From the NCBI RefSeq assembly GCF_006716095.1, contig NZ_VFOK01000001.1, positions 1,085,375-1,149,374 of the forward strand: a DNA stretch of 64,000 bases, in the 5' to 3' direction. The position numbers and the translations under genes were made by a program. The notes below the pieces were generated by a model. It had not been told where the DNA came from and did not search any database. It saw only the letters and a program-made list of their open reading frames with translations. Origin of the DNA: Barrientosiimonas humi (GTDB lineage: Bacteria > Actinomycetota > Actinomycetes > Actinomycetales > Dermatophilaceae). Below are positions 25,885 to 34,028 of this stretch, piece by piece; position 1 is the first letter of the stretch; every line of letters starts with the position of its first letter.

Positions 25885-26331
25885 ATGGCCGACAGCACTC
25901 AGTCCTCGATCACCATCGACGCCGCTCCGGAGACGGTGCTCGACATCATCGCCGACTTCGACGCCTACCCCGAGTGGGCCGGGCAGGTGAAGCGAGCCAC
26001 CGTCGTGAGCGAGGACGCCGACGGGTGGGCCGAGCAGGTCGAGTTCGAGCTGGACGCCGGCGTCGTGAAGGACACCTACACCCTCGGTTACGACTGGGAC
26101 GTCGACGAGGACGGCACCGGCACCGTGTCGTGGACGCTGGTCAAGGCCAACCTGCTGCGTGCGCTCGACGGCGCCTACACCCTGCAGTCGACCGGCGGCG
26201 GCTCCACCAAGGTCGACTACCAGCTGGCCGTCGAGGTCACCATCCCGATGATCGGGGCGCTGCGCCGCAAGGCCGAGAAGATGATCATCGACACCGCGCT
26301 CAAGGAGCTGAAGAAGCGCGCCGAGGCGTGA
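25885..26331 (+). CDS. SRPBCC family protein (polyketide cyclase-like)
   Basis: A 148-residue START-like fold protein. It begins SSITIDAAPETVLDIIADFDAYPEW, the usual first strand and helices of the SRPBCC superfamily, and ends in a long amphipathic helix (IIDTALKELKKRAEA). Such proteins bind hydrophobic ligands. In Streptomyces a similar gene lies near the glucokinase gene glkA, and the same neighbourhood appears here. Ligand and role are unknown. Confidence 0.83.
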   Translation: MADSTQSSITIDAAPETVLDIIADFDAYPEWAGQVKRATVVSEDADGWAEQVEFELDAGVVKDTYTLGYDWDVDEDGTGTVSWTLVKANLLRALDGAYTLQSTGGGSTKVDYQLAVEVTIPMIGALRRKAEKMIIDTALKELKKRAEA

Positions 26332-26419
26332 GGGGCAGCGGGCCGCCCGCGGGTAGGCTCCCGGGAGCTTCGCCCGGGCGCACCCGTCCGTGGCGCGACC
26401 CGCTGCCGCAGGAGGGGCC

Positions 26420-26848
26420 GTGAGCGAGAAGGAGTCCGCCGACCGCGACGCCGTGTCGTCGGTCGCCGACGAGGCCGTACGCCTGGTGTCGGCCCTCGCC
26501 GCCCTGGGCGGCGACCTGGCCGGCTCGCGCGAGCACCCCGCCGGCGCCGACCCGGCCGAGACCGACCCGCTCGGCGGCGACGACTCCGCTCCAGGCGGCG
26601 ACGCCGCTGCCGGGCCCGTCACGTGCGGCTGCAGCAACGACGCGGTCTCCAGCGTGTGCGGTCTCTGCCCCGTCTGCCGGGTCGCGACCTTCGTCGCGGA
26701 GGTGCAGCCCGAGACGATCGAGAAGGTCGCCGACCTGGTGAGCATGGTCGCCGGCTCGCTGCAGTCGTTCGCCGCCCAGCGCCGCGCCGAGCAGGCGGGC
26801 ACCAGCGGCGACAAGCCCCCGGCCGCCGACGACGACGAGCAGTCCTGA
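26420..26848 (+). CDS. Conserved hypothetical protein with CxC/CxxC cluster
   Basis: A 142-residue protein with an acidic N-terminus, an Asp/Gly/Ala-rich middle, and a Cys cluster CGCSNDAVSSVCGLCPVC near residues 73-90 that may bind metal. The following helix (about 95-125) is amphipathic. A GGAGGGG site precedes the GTG at 26420 by about 5 bases. It sits between the SRPBCC gene and glucokinase, an order I recall from other actinobacteria. Function is unknown. Confidence 0.65.
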   Translation: MSEKESADRDAVSSVADEAVRLVSALAALGGDLAGSREHPAGADPAETDPLGGDDSAPGGDAAAGPVTCGCSNDAVSSVCGLCPVCRVATFVAEVQPETIEKVADLVSMVAGSLQSFAAQRRAEQAGTSGDKPPAADDDEQS

Positions 26849-26911
26849 CGCTGGCATGATCGGTCTCGCTCGACGCCGCTGAGCGCGCCAGCCGCGGCAG
26901 AAGGAGGAGGC

Positions 26912-27913
26912 ATGACCACGCCCACCCGGGCGATCGGGATCGACATCGGGGGCACCAAGGTCGCCGGGGGAGTCGTCGACGAGAACGGCGAGGTGCTGCT
27001 GCGGGCCCGCCGGGACACCCCGCATCGCTCGACCGCCCCGCACGTCGTCGAGGACATGATCGTCGACGTCGTGCAGGAGCTCGTCGAGGCCGAGGACGCT
27101 CCGGTCAGTGCCGTCGGGATCGGCGCCGCGGGGTTCGTCGCGGCCGACCGGGCGACCGTGGTCTTCGCGCCGCACCTGTCCTGGCGCCACGAGCCGCTGC
27201 GCGACGCGCTCGCCCGCCGGGTCGACCTGCCGGTCTTCGTCGACAACGACGCCAACGCCGCCTGCTGGGCCGAGTGGCGCTTCGGGGTCGGTCGCGGCGA
27301 GTCGCACCTGGTGATGGTCACGCTCGGCACCGGCATCGGCGGCGCCGTACTGCTCGACGAGAAGATCCAGCGCGGCCGGTTCGGCATCGCGGGGGAGTTC
27401 GGGCACATGCAGGTCATGCCCGGCGGCCACCGCTGCGAGTGCGGCAACCGCGGCTGCTGGGAGCAGTACGCCAGCGGCAACGCCCTCGTGCGCGAGGCCC
27501 GTTCGCTGGTGCTCGCCGGCAGCCCGCTCGCCGCCGACCTCGCCGCACGGGTGGGGGGCGACGTGCACAACATCACCGGGCCGATGGTCACCGAGGCGGC
27601 CCAGCAGGGCGACCCGACCGCCGCCGAGCTGCTCGCCGAGATCGGCCAGTGGCTGGGCATCGGGCTGGCCAACCTCGCGAACGCGTTCGACCCCGGCGCC
27701 TTCGTGATCGGGGGCGGCGTGAGCCAGGCCGGGCCGCTGCTGCTGGACCCGGCGCGCGACGCGTTCCGCCGCCACCTGGCCGGTCGCGGCTACCGGCCCG
27801 AGGCCCGCATCCTGGCGGCCAGCCTGCGCAACGAGGCCGGGCTCGTCGGCGCCGCCGACCTGGCGCGCGACGCCGTGCTGCGCGACCGACCCGACGAGGA
27901 GGACGAGGCGTGA
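26912..27913 (+). CDS. glkA: ROK family glucokinase
   Basis: A 333-residue sugar kinase converting glucose to glucose 6-phosphate. The ATP motif IGIDIGGTKVAGG, the catalytic DNDANAACWAEW, the GTGIGGA phosphate loop, and the ROK zinc motif with CECGNRGCWEQYASG are intact. An AAGGAGGAGG site precedes the ATG at 26912. In Streptomyces the homologous GlkA also mediates carbon catabolite repression, so a regulatory role is possible. The name rests on family and on the neighbouring SRPBCC and hypothetical genes. Confidence 0.87.
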   Translation: MTTPTRAIGIDIGGTKVAGGVVDENGEVLLRARRDTPHRSTAPHVVEDMIVDVVQELVEAEDAPVSAVGIGAAGFVAADRATVVFAPHLSWRHEPLRDALARRVDLPVFVDNDANAACWAEWRFGVGRGESHLVMVTLGTGIGGAVLLDEKIQRGRFGIAGEFGHMQVMPGGHRCECGNRGCWEQYASGNALVREARSLVLAGSPLAADLAARVGGDVHNITGPMVTEAAQQGDPTAAELLAEIGQWLGIGLANLANAFDPGAFVIGGGVSQAGPLLLDPARDAFRRHLAGRGYRPEARILAASLRNEAGLVGAADLARDAVLRDRPDEEDEA

Positions 27914-28641
27914 CCGACGCGACCGTGCGCGTGGTGTCGTACAACATCCGTGCGCTGAAGGACGACCGCGATGCCCTGGTGCGGGTGATCCGCGCGCTGG
28001 AGCCGGACGTGCTGTGCCTGCAGGAGGCGCCGCGTCATCCCTTCTCGAGGCACCGGATCTCGGCGCTCGCGGCCGACTGCGGCCTGACCTGGGGCGGCGG
28101 CGACGACCGCGGCCGGATGAGCACGACGCTGCTCACCGGTATGCGGCTCGACGTGCTGGCCAGCGGTCACCGGCTGCTGCCCGTGGTGCGCCCGGCCGAG
28201 CCGCGCGGCTGGGCCTTCGCGACCTGCCGCCTGCCCGGCTACCAGCCGTTCGTGACCGTCAGCCTCCACCTGAGCCTGAAGGCGAAGGAGCGTCCGGAGC
28301 ACGCCAAGCTGCTGCGCGACGCCAAGGAGCTGGCCGACAACGTGCCGGCGGTGCTGGCCGGCGACGTCAACGAGACCAGCAAGGGCAGCGCGTGGCAGCT
28401 GTTCGCGGCCGGGCTGGACGACCCGAGCGGCGAGATCAACACCTTCCCGGCGAAGGCACCCGTCAAGCGGATCGACACGATCTTCACCTCCCCGGTGCTG
28501 CGCGCGACCCGACCGCAAGTCGACCTCGACCAGGCCGACCTCAAGGCGGCCAGCGACCACCTGCCGCTGTGGGCCGACCTCGACCTCAGCGGGTTGGCGG
28601 TGGGGAACAGCGAAGCCCCTCCTCCCATGGCGGCCGGGTAG
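27910..28641 (+). CDS. Endonuclease/exonuclease/phosphatase family protein
   Basis: A 243-residue EEP-fold metal-dependent hydrolase. It shows the SYNIRALKDD and CLQEAPRHP motifs (metal-binding N and E), AGDVNETSKGSAW (D and N) and the terminal SDHLPLWAD with the catalytic His. There is no signal peptide, so it is probably cytoplasmic. The GTG at 27910 overlaps the glucokinase stop by 4 bases, so the two are co-translated. The substrate (nucleic acid, phosphoinositide-like lipid or other phosphoester) is unknown. Confidence 0.82.
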   Translation: MTDATVRVVSYNIRALKDDRDALVRVIRALEPDVLCLQEAPRHPFSRHRISALAADCGLTWGGGDDRGRMSTTLLTGMRLDVLASGHRLLPVVRPAEPRGWAFATCRLPGYQPFVTVSLHLSLKAKERPEHAKLLRDAKELADNVPAVLAGDVNETSKGSAWQLFAAGLDDPSGEINTFPAKAPVKRIDTIFTSPVLRATRPQVDLDQADLKAASDHLPLWADLDLSGLAVGNSEAPPPMAAG

Positions 28642-28648
28642 CCCTTCC

Positions 28649-29127
28649 TGGTCGAGCGGGCGCTCCAAGGCGGCCGTATCGAGACCCGTCACCAGGCTCT
28701 GTGGTCGCCGAGAGGCGCCGGGAGGCGGGAGTCGGTCCGTGGTTGGCCGGTCTGGCGGCTCGCGGTGGTGACGTTCCTGACAGAGCCTGACGTTGTTGAC
28801 ACGGACTGGCGTTGTTGACAGACGTGCGTGCTGTAGCAGCCCTTTGTGTCAACAACGCACTGTCGTGTCGAGATCGTGGGGTGCTGTCAGGACCGACCCC
28901 GCCCAGACTGGCCAGAATCTCTCAGACTGGTCGCGAGCTAACAGACTGGTCACTTGCAACCGACCAGTCTGTGAGGTGGTGACCATTCTGGGGCCGTACG
29001 CCATCGGCGACTCGCGAGTCCGACGTCACCACAGGCGTACTCACGCCTCCCGGCGCCTTTGGGTCACCACAGACCGTGGTGACGGGTCTCGATACGGGCT
29101 CGCCTAGCGGCTCGCCCTACTCGACCA
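28649..29127. repeat. Non-coding palindromic element with long inverted arms
   Basis: The gap between the EEP gene and the next gene (28642-29175) holds no convincing gene. It is bounded by two REP-like repeats in opposite orientation (tggtcgag ... gtatcgagacccgtcacc). The 52-bp arms 28676-28727 and 29044-29095 match as reverse complements at about 46 positions. Inner palindromes follow: gtggtgacgt / acgtcaccac (28765 and 29023), cgttgttgaca / tgtcaacaacg (28810 and 28847), and the hairpin acagactggtc / gaccagtctgt (28941-28972). Base composition is clearly less GC-rich inside. It resembles a miniature mobile element or a structured RNA locus. Confidence 0.7.
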
Positions 29128-29175
29128 GCTTGGTGGAGGTCTCGCTCCGGCCACTCGAACAGCTGGGGACTCGAC

Positions 29176-29799
29176 CTACAGGACCGCGCCGTCGACGTCG
29201 TCGTCCCAGTCGTCGTCGCGCTTCTCGGGCTGGCGCAGGATCAGCAGGACCAGGCCGCCGACGAAGACCGCGCAGGCGAGCAGCCACCAGACGGGGCGCG
29301 CGTAGCGGTCGAAGAAGAACAGGTAGAGCAGCCACAGCGGGCCGCCGACGAGGCCGCCGATGGCGCCGTAGAAGTTGAGGTCGCCGGCCGGCAGCGGCCG
29401 CGGCGGGGGAGGGACGAAGCCGTCCTCCTCGTCGAGGATGCTCTCGCCGGTCGGCATCCGCCACTGGCTCGGCAGGCCGGCCAGCGGGTCGGTGGCGGTC
29501 GGCTCGGGGGCCCGGTCCGGGCCCGGCTCGGTCGGCTGGCCCGGCCCCGCACCGTCGGTTTCGTCGGGCGCCCCCGCTCCCGCCGTACGTCCGTCGTCGC
29601 CCGACCCCTCGCCCTCGCCCGGGGCGCGCCCGGAGTCACTACCCGAAGCGCGCCCCGAGCCGTGCTCGGAGTCGCGCTCGACGTCACCGTCACCCTGGTC
29701 GAGGTCGTCGATGTCCGGCCACGGCTCGCTCTGCAGCTGCGCCACGATCTCGGCGAACCGCGCGCGGTCGTCCTCGGGTCCGGACCGGTGGTCGGTCAT
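29176..29799 (-). CDS. Membrane protein with acidic cytoplasmic N-terminus
   Basis: A 207-residue protein. Residues 1-120 are hydrophilic and rich in Asp, Glu, Gly, Pro and Ser; residues about 140-190 hold two close hydrophobic segments (IGGLVGGPLWLLYLFFF and WWLLACAVFVGGLVLLIL), followed by an acidic tail. I do not recognise the family. Its ATG overlaps the esterase stop (ATGA), so it is translated as the second gene of that operon. Confidence 0.65.
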   Translation of the reverse strand: MTDHRSGPEDDRARFAEIVAQLQSEPWPDIDDLDQGDGDVERDSEHGSGRASGSDSGRAPGEGEGSGDDGRTAGAGAPDETDGAGPGQPTEPGPDRAPEPTATDPLAGLPSQWRMPTGESILDEEDGFVPPPPRPLPAGDLNFYGAIGGLVGGPLWLLYLFFFDRYARPVWWLLACAVFVGGLVLLILRQPEKRDDDWDDDVDGAVL

Positions 29800-30563
29800 G
29801 CGCCCTCCTGGGCGGGCTCGCCGGCGAGCCGGCGGACGAACTCCACGATCCGGTCCTCGATCAGCTCGGCGTCGTAGTCGAGGGTGGCCACGTGGTAGCT
29901 GTTCTCCAGCACCACGTCGGTGACGTCGGTGGAGGAGATGCGCGACAGGAACAGCTCGGAGTTGCTCGGGTGCACGGTGTGGTCCTGGGGCGAGTGCAGC
30001 AGCAGCACCGGCTGGGTGACCTGCGGCAGGTCGCGGGTGACCTGCTTCCACATCGCGAGCGCCGAGTGCAGCGCGCGCAGCGGGGTGCGGTCGTAGGCGC
30101 CCTCGGTGACCCCGGGCTTCTTGATGTCGTCGCCGAGGCCGGCGAGCGAGGGCACGACGTACTTGGCGAGACCGACCACGCGCAGCCGCGGGTCGGGCAG
30201 CTTGTAGGCGGGGTTGATCAGGGCCAGCCCGTCGAGCGCGTCGCCCTGCTCCTCGGCGAGCAGCGTGACGAGGCTGCCGCCCATCGACATGCCGACGGCC
30301 ACGACGACGTCGCAGCGCTCGCGCAGCTCGGCGAAGGCCGCGGCCACCTCGGCGTACCACTCCGGCCAGGTGCGGGTGTTGAGGTCCTGCCAGGTGGTGC
30401 CGTGCCCGGGGAGGCGCGGGAGGCGTACGGACCAGCCCTGCTCGACGCACCGCTCGGCGATGCCGCGCATGGAGCCCGGGTGGCCGGTGAACCCGTGCTG
30501 CACCAGGACGCCGACGCGGGATCCGTCATGGCTGAGCGGCTCGGCGCCGGGCACGATCTGCAT
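29796..30563 (-). CDS. Alpha/beta hydrolase, carboxylesterase/monoacylglycerol lipase type
   Basis: A 255-residue esterase resembling thermostable Est30-type carboxylesterases. The oxyanion HGFTGHPGSM segment, nucleophile S93 in GMSMGG, acid D194 (HSPQDHTVHP) and base H224 (ENSYHVATLDYD) form the triad. No signal peptide is present. The ATG at 30563 lies 6 bases after AAGGAT, a weak leaderless promoter pattern. A divergent acyltransferase gene starts 120 bases away, so both may handle glycerolipids; that is inference. Confidence 0.85.
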   Translation of the reverse strand: MQIVPGAEPLSHDGSRVGVLVQHGFTGHPGSMRGIAERCVEQGWSVRLPRLPGHGTTWQDLNTRTWPEWYAEVAAAFAELRERCDVVVAVGMSMGGSLVTLLAEEQGDALDGLALINPAYKLPDPRLRVVGLAKYVVPSLAGLGDDIKKPGVTEGAYDRTPLRALHSALAMWKQVTRDLPQVTQPVLLLHSPQDHTVHPSNSELFLSRISSTDVTDVVLENSYHVATLDYDAELIEDRIVEFVRRLAGEPAQEGA

Positions 30564-30683
30564 ACCGGCATCCTTGCACCCGAGCGCGCGGCTGCACACG
30601 GGCGGAAGGGATTTGGCGCACGCCCCGAAGAGCGGCCGGGTGGTGCCGTAGAGTTCGGGCGTCGTCAGCGAGGAGGCGTTGCG

Positions 30684-31634
30684 TTGTTCTACTGGGTCCT
30701 GAAGAAGATCGTCCTCGGACCGATCCTGAACCTCCTCTTCAAGCCGTGGGTGGACGGTGAGACCAACGTCCCCAAGTCCGGCGGCGCGATCCTCGCGAGC
30801 AACCACCTGTCGTTCTCCGACTCGATCTTCCTCCCGCTGGTGCTGGAGCGCCGGGTGACCTTCCCGGCCAAGATGGAGTACTTCACCGGCACGGGGCTCA
30901 AGGGCCGCGCGACCGCCGCCTTCATGCGCGGCGTGGGCCAGATCCCCATCGACCGCTCCGGCGGCAAGGCCAGCGAGGCCGCCATCGAGTCGGGGCTGAA
31001 GGTGCTGCGCAAGGGCGAGCTGTTCGGCATCTACCCCGAGGGCACCCGTTCGCCCGACGGGCGCCTCTACAAGGGCAAGACCGGTGTCGCGCGGATGGCG
31101 CTGGAGGCGGGGGTGCCGGTGCTGCCGGTCGCCATGATCGACACCGACAAGGCCCAGCCCACCGGTCAGGTCGTGCCCAACATCATGCGGGTCGGGGTGC
31201 GCATCGGGAAGCCGATGGACTTCTCCCGCTACGAGGGCATGGAGAACGACCGGTTCGTGCTGCGCTCGATCACCGACGAGGTGATGTACGAGCTGATGCT
31301 GCTGTCCGGGCAGGAGTACGTCGACGTCTACGCCGCCTCGGTCAAGGACCGGCTGGCCGGCAAGGTCAAGGAAATCGGTGGCGGCGCGGCCGCGATCGGC
31401 AAGTCGATCCAGGAGGGCACCAGCCGCATCGGTCAGCGGCTCGGCCACGACGACTCCAAGGACGAGCACAAGGACGACAAGGACGACGACAACATCAACG
31501 ACGACCCGGAGGGGTTGCCGCACGTCCACGACGTCGAGGTGGTCGAGAGCGAGGCGTCCGAGAGCGACGCGCTCGCCGCCGAGGCGGCCGCCGACGCCAC
31601 CACCGACCCGGGCCCGCAGGCGCGAGGCGCCTGA
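30684..31634 (+). CDS. Lysophospholipid acyltransferase (PlsC family)
   Basis: A 316-residue 1-acylglycerol-3-phosphate acyltransferase-type protein with the H41-x4-D46 motif (NHLSFSD), GQIPIDRSGG, and YPEGTRSPDG. An N-terminal hydrophobic segment (FYWVLKKIVLGPILNLLF) anchors it to the membrane. The start is a TTG at 30684, 7 bases after AGGAGG. The last 80 residues form a highly acidic, His/Asp/Lys-rich tail not needed for the family fold. It makes phosphatidate or related glycerolipids. Confidence 0.88.
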   Translation: MFYWVLKKIVLGPILNLLFKPWVDGETNVPKSGGAILASNHLSFSDSIFLPLVLERRVTFPAKMEYFTGTGLKGRATAAFMRGVGQIPIDRSGGKASEAAIESGLKVLRKGELFGIYPEGTRSPDGRLYKGKTGVARMALEAGVPVLPVAMIDTDKAQPTGQVVPNIMRVGVRIGKPMDFSRYEGMENDRFVLRSITDEVMYELMLLSGQEYVDVYAASVKDRLAGKVKEIGGGAAAIGKSIQEGTSRIGQRLGHDDSKDEHKDDKDDDNINDDPEGLPHVHDVEVVESEASESDALAAEAAADATTDPGPQARGA

Positions 31635-31643
31635 GCGGCCCGG

Positions 31644-32468
31644 TCAGCCGCCGGGGCGCTCACGCAGCATCTGCAGCACCCGGGCGTCGATGCCGTCCGG
31701 CAGCAGCCGACCCTCGAGGTTGACCTCGCCGGCCCAGTCGGTGAGGGCCGCCCGCAGGTCCTGGTGCGTACGCCCTTGCTCGGCCAGCCGTCGACGTACC
31801 TCCTCGGCGAGCGGCCCGGTGAGCGGGATCGGCTCGCCCGGGAGGCCGAAGTACAGCTCGTGCAGGTCCAGCAGCCGGGTCAGCTCGGCGACCGGGTCGG
31901 GGTGGTCGTCGACGCGCAGGTCGGCGAGGACGCCCGTCTCGTCGTAGCCACGGCCGGGCTGGTGGGCGACCACGGCCGCTGACTGGCGTCCGCGGCGGTC
32001 ACCGCCCGCCTCGTCGCCGGCGCGCAGCGCGGCCACCAGCCGCGCCTCGAACGGCAGGTCGCCGCGCTCGAGCCAGGTGCGCTCCATCTGCTCGACCACC
32101 TGCTCACCGGCCAGGATGTTCCCCTGGATCGCCCAGGCCAGGTCGTCGGCCTCGCCGGAGCGGCCGCCCGCCCAGTCCGGCGCCTCGGCACCGGTGAAGG
32201 TGGCCGCGCCCTCGGCCCCGACCACGCCCAGCTGCCGGGTGGCCGAGCCGGCGTCGGCCGCGGTGCACCGCTCCAGCGCCGCCTCCGGCGACTGCCCGTC
32301 GGCGAGGGCGTCCAGCAGCTCGCGGCGGTAGGCGACCCGGCCCCAGGCCTGGGTGGCGACCGCGCCGTGCGGGCCTGCCTCGGGCACCAGCGCACCCACG
32401 GCGAGGAACTTGCTCGCGACCGCGACGCCGTACGCATCGCCCTGTCGCGCCACGATCGAGAAGGTCAT
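31644..32468 (-). CDS. DUF1028 domain protein (Ntn-hydrolase fold)
   Basis: A 274-residue protein beginning MTFSIVARQGDAYGVAVASK, the standard start of DUF1028 proteins, which have an Ntn-hydrolase-like fold and are linked to zinc-dependent cyclic-peptide or nucleotide-derivative breakdown in some pathways. Conserved segments GAVATQAWGR and QGNILAG are visible. The ATG is 6 bases after TACGCT on the minus strand, a leaderless layout. It diverges from aroG. Substrate unknown. Confidence 0.82.
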   Translation of the reverse strand: MTFSIVARQGDAYGVAVASKFLAVGALVPEAGPHGAVATQAWGRVAYRRELLDALADGQSPEAALERCTAADAGSATRQLGVVGAEGAATFTGAEAPDWAGGRSGEADDLAWAIQGNILAGEQVVEQMERTWLERGDLPFEARLVAALRAGDEAGGDRRGRQSAAVVAHQPGRGYDETGVLADLRVDDHPDPVAELTRLLDLHELYFGLPGEPIPLTGPLAEEVRRRLAEQGRTHQDLRAALTDWAGEVNLEGRLLPDGIDARVLQMLRERPGG

Positions 32469-32547
32469 GCCGGAAGCGTAGGTCGCGCCGCCACCCCGAG
32501 GGCGGTCGAGGAGCGGACGTGACCGGGAGGCACTCGACGGCGGCGTT

Positions 32548-32553
32548 TACCCT
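32548..32553 (+). promoter_or_regulatory. -10 hexamer of leaderless aroG
   Basis: TACCCT, 6 bases, then GTG at 32560. No riboswitch or attenuator can lie in a leader this short, so feedback on the enzyme is the more likely control. Confidence 0.45.
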
Positions 32554-32559
32554 TGTTGA

Positions 32560-33945
32560 GTGAGTACGACCCTCGACCCCACCAGCATCGACACCGCAGC
32601 CCCCGCGTCCACCACCGGTCTGCGCTGGCCCGACCTGCCCGCGGCCCAGCAGCCGACGTGGCCGCAGGACGGTTCGCTGGAGCGGGTGCGCGAGACCCTC
32701 GCCGGGCTCCCGCCGCTGGTCTTCGCCGGCGAGTGCGACGTCCTGCGCGACCGGCTCTCCGACGCCGCCCAGGGCAAGGCGTTCCTGCTGCAGGGCGGTG
32801 ACTGCGCCGAGATGTTCGAGTCGGCGACGGCCGACAACATCCGCGACCGCATCAAGACGCTGCTGCAGATGGCGGCCGTGCTGACCTACGGCGCCAGCAC
32901 CCCCGTCATCAAGCTCGGCCGCATCGCGGGGCAGTACGCCAAGCCGCGCAGCAAGGACACCGAGACGCGCGGCGACGTGACGCTCCCGGCCTACCGCGGC
33001 GACATGGTCAACGACTTCGCGTTCAGCCCCGAGGCGCGCCGACCCGACCCCGACCGCCTGGTCCGCGCGTACCACACCTCGGCCGCGACGCTGAACCTCG
33101 TGCGCGCGTTCACCACCGGCGGCTTCGCCGACCTGCGCCACGTGCACGAGTGGAACCGGGGCTTCATCGCCAACGCGGCGTACGCCCGCTACGAGTCGAT
33201 GGCGCGCGACATCGACCGCGCCATGAAGTTCATGGTCGCCTGCGGCGTCGACTTCGAGTCGACCCCGCTGTCGGCGGTCGAGCTGTTCTCCAGCCACGAG
33301 GCGCTGCTGCTGGACTACGAGCGGCCGCTGACCCGCATCGACTCGCGCACCGGCAACCCGTACGCCGTCTCCGGCCACTTCGTGTGGGTCGGCGAGCGCA
33401 CCCGCCAGCTCGACGGGGCCCACCTCGACTTCGTCTCGCGCATCCACAACCCGGTCGGGGTCAAGCTCGGCCCGACCGTCGACCCCGACGAGGTGCTGCG
33501 GATCATCGACAAGGTCGACCCCGAGCGTCAGCCGGGCCGGCTCACCTTCATCACCCGGATGGGCGCCGGCACGATCCGCGACGCCCTGCCGCGGCTGGTC
33601 GAGAAGGTCACCGCGAGCGGTGCCCAGGTGGTCTGGGTGTGCGACCCGATGCACGGCAACACGTTCGAGTCGGCCTCGGGCTACAAGACCCGCGAGTTCG
33701 ACGACGTGGTCGATGAGGTGCGCGGCTTCTTCGAGGTGCACCAGGCGCTCGGCACCGTCCCCGGCGGCATCCACGTCGAGCTGACCGGCAACGACGTGAC
33801 CGAGTGCCTCGGCGGGTCGGAGAAGATCCTCGACGGCGACCTCGAGAAGCGTTACGAGACCGCCTGCGACCCGCGGCTGAACCACCAGCAGAGCCTGGAG
33901 CTGGCGTTCCTCACCGCGGAGATGCTCACCGCTCGCTCGTCCTGA
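32560..33945 (+). CDS. aroG: Class II 3-deoxy-7-phosphoheptulonate synthase
   Basis: A 461-residue plant/actinobacterial-type DAHP synthase, the first enzyme of the shikimate pathway. Diagnostic segments are LLQGGDCAEMFE, KLGRIAGQYAKPRS, PAYRGDMVN, CDPMHGNT and GGIHVELTGNDVTECLGG (metal ligands C, H, E and D). Length matches M. tuberculosis AroG. The neighbouring PASTA kinase gene converges on it, as in mycobacteria. Confidence 0.96.
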   Translation: MSTTLDPTSIDTAAPASTTGLRWPDLPAAQQPTWPQDGSLERVRETLAGLPPLVFAGECDVLRDRLSDAAQGKAFLLQGGDCAEMFESATADNIRDRIKTLLQMAAVLTYGASTPVIKLGRIAGQYAKPRSKDTETRGDVTLPAYRGDMVNDFAFSPEARRPDPDRLVRAYHTSAATLNLVRAFTTGGFADLRHVHEWNRGFIANAAYARYESMARDIDRAMKFMVACGVDFESTPLSAVELFSSHEALLLDYERPLTRIDSRTGNPYAVSGHFVWVGERTRQLDGAHLDFVSRIHNPVGVKLGPTVDPDEVLRIIDKVDPERQPGRLTFITRMGAGTIRDALPRLVEKVTASGAQVVWVCDPMHGNTFESASGYKTREFDDVVDEVRGFFEVHQALGTVPGGIHVELTGNDVTECLGGSEKILDGDLEKRYETACDPRLNHQQSLELAFLTAEMLTARSS

Positions 33946-34028
33946 GCCGCGGCGGGGCGGCGGCCTGCGGTCGCCGCCCTGCCGAGGTGAGGTGCCCGCC
34001 GAGCCGGCCCCGGGCGTACGACCCCGGC

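Noticed and set aside
28793-29107. A 104-codon frame inside the palindromic element
   Set aside because: No ribosome site, its composition follows the inverted repeats, and no recognisable domain.
28649-29127. Insertion sequence remnant with transposase
   Set aside because: No transposase-like coding fragment was seen in any frame; only the inverted arms suggest mobility.
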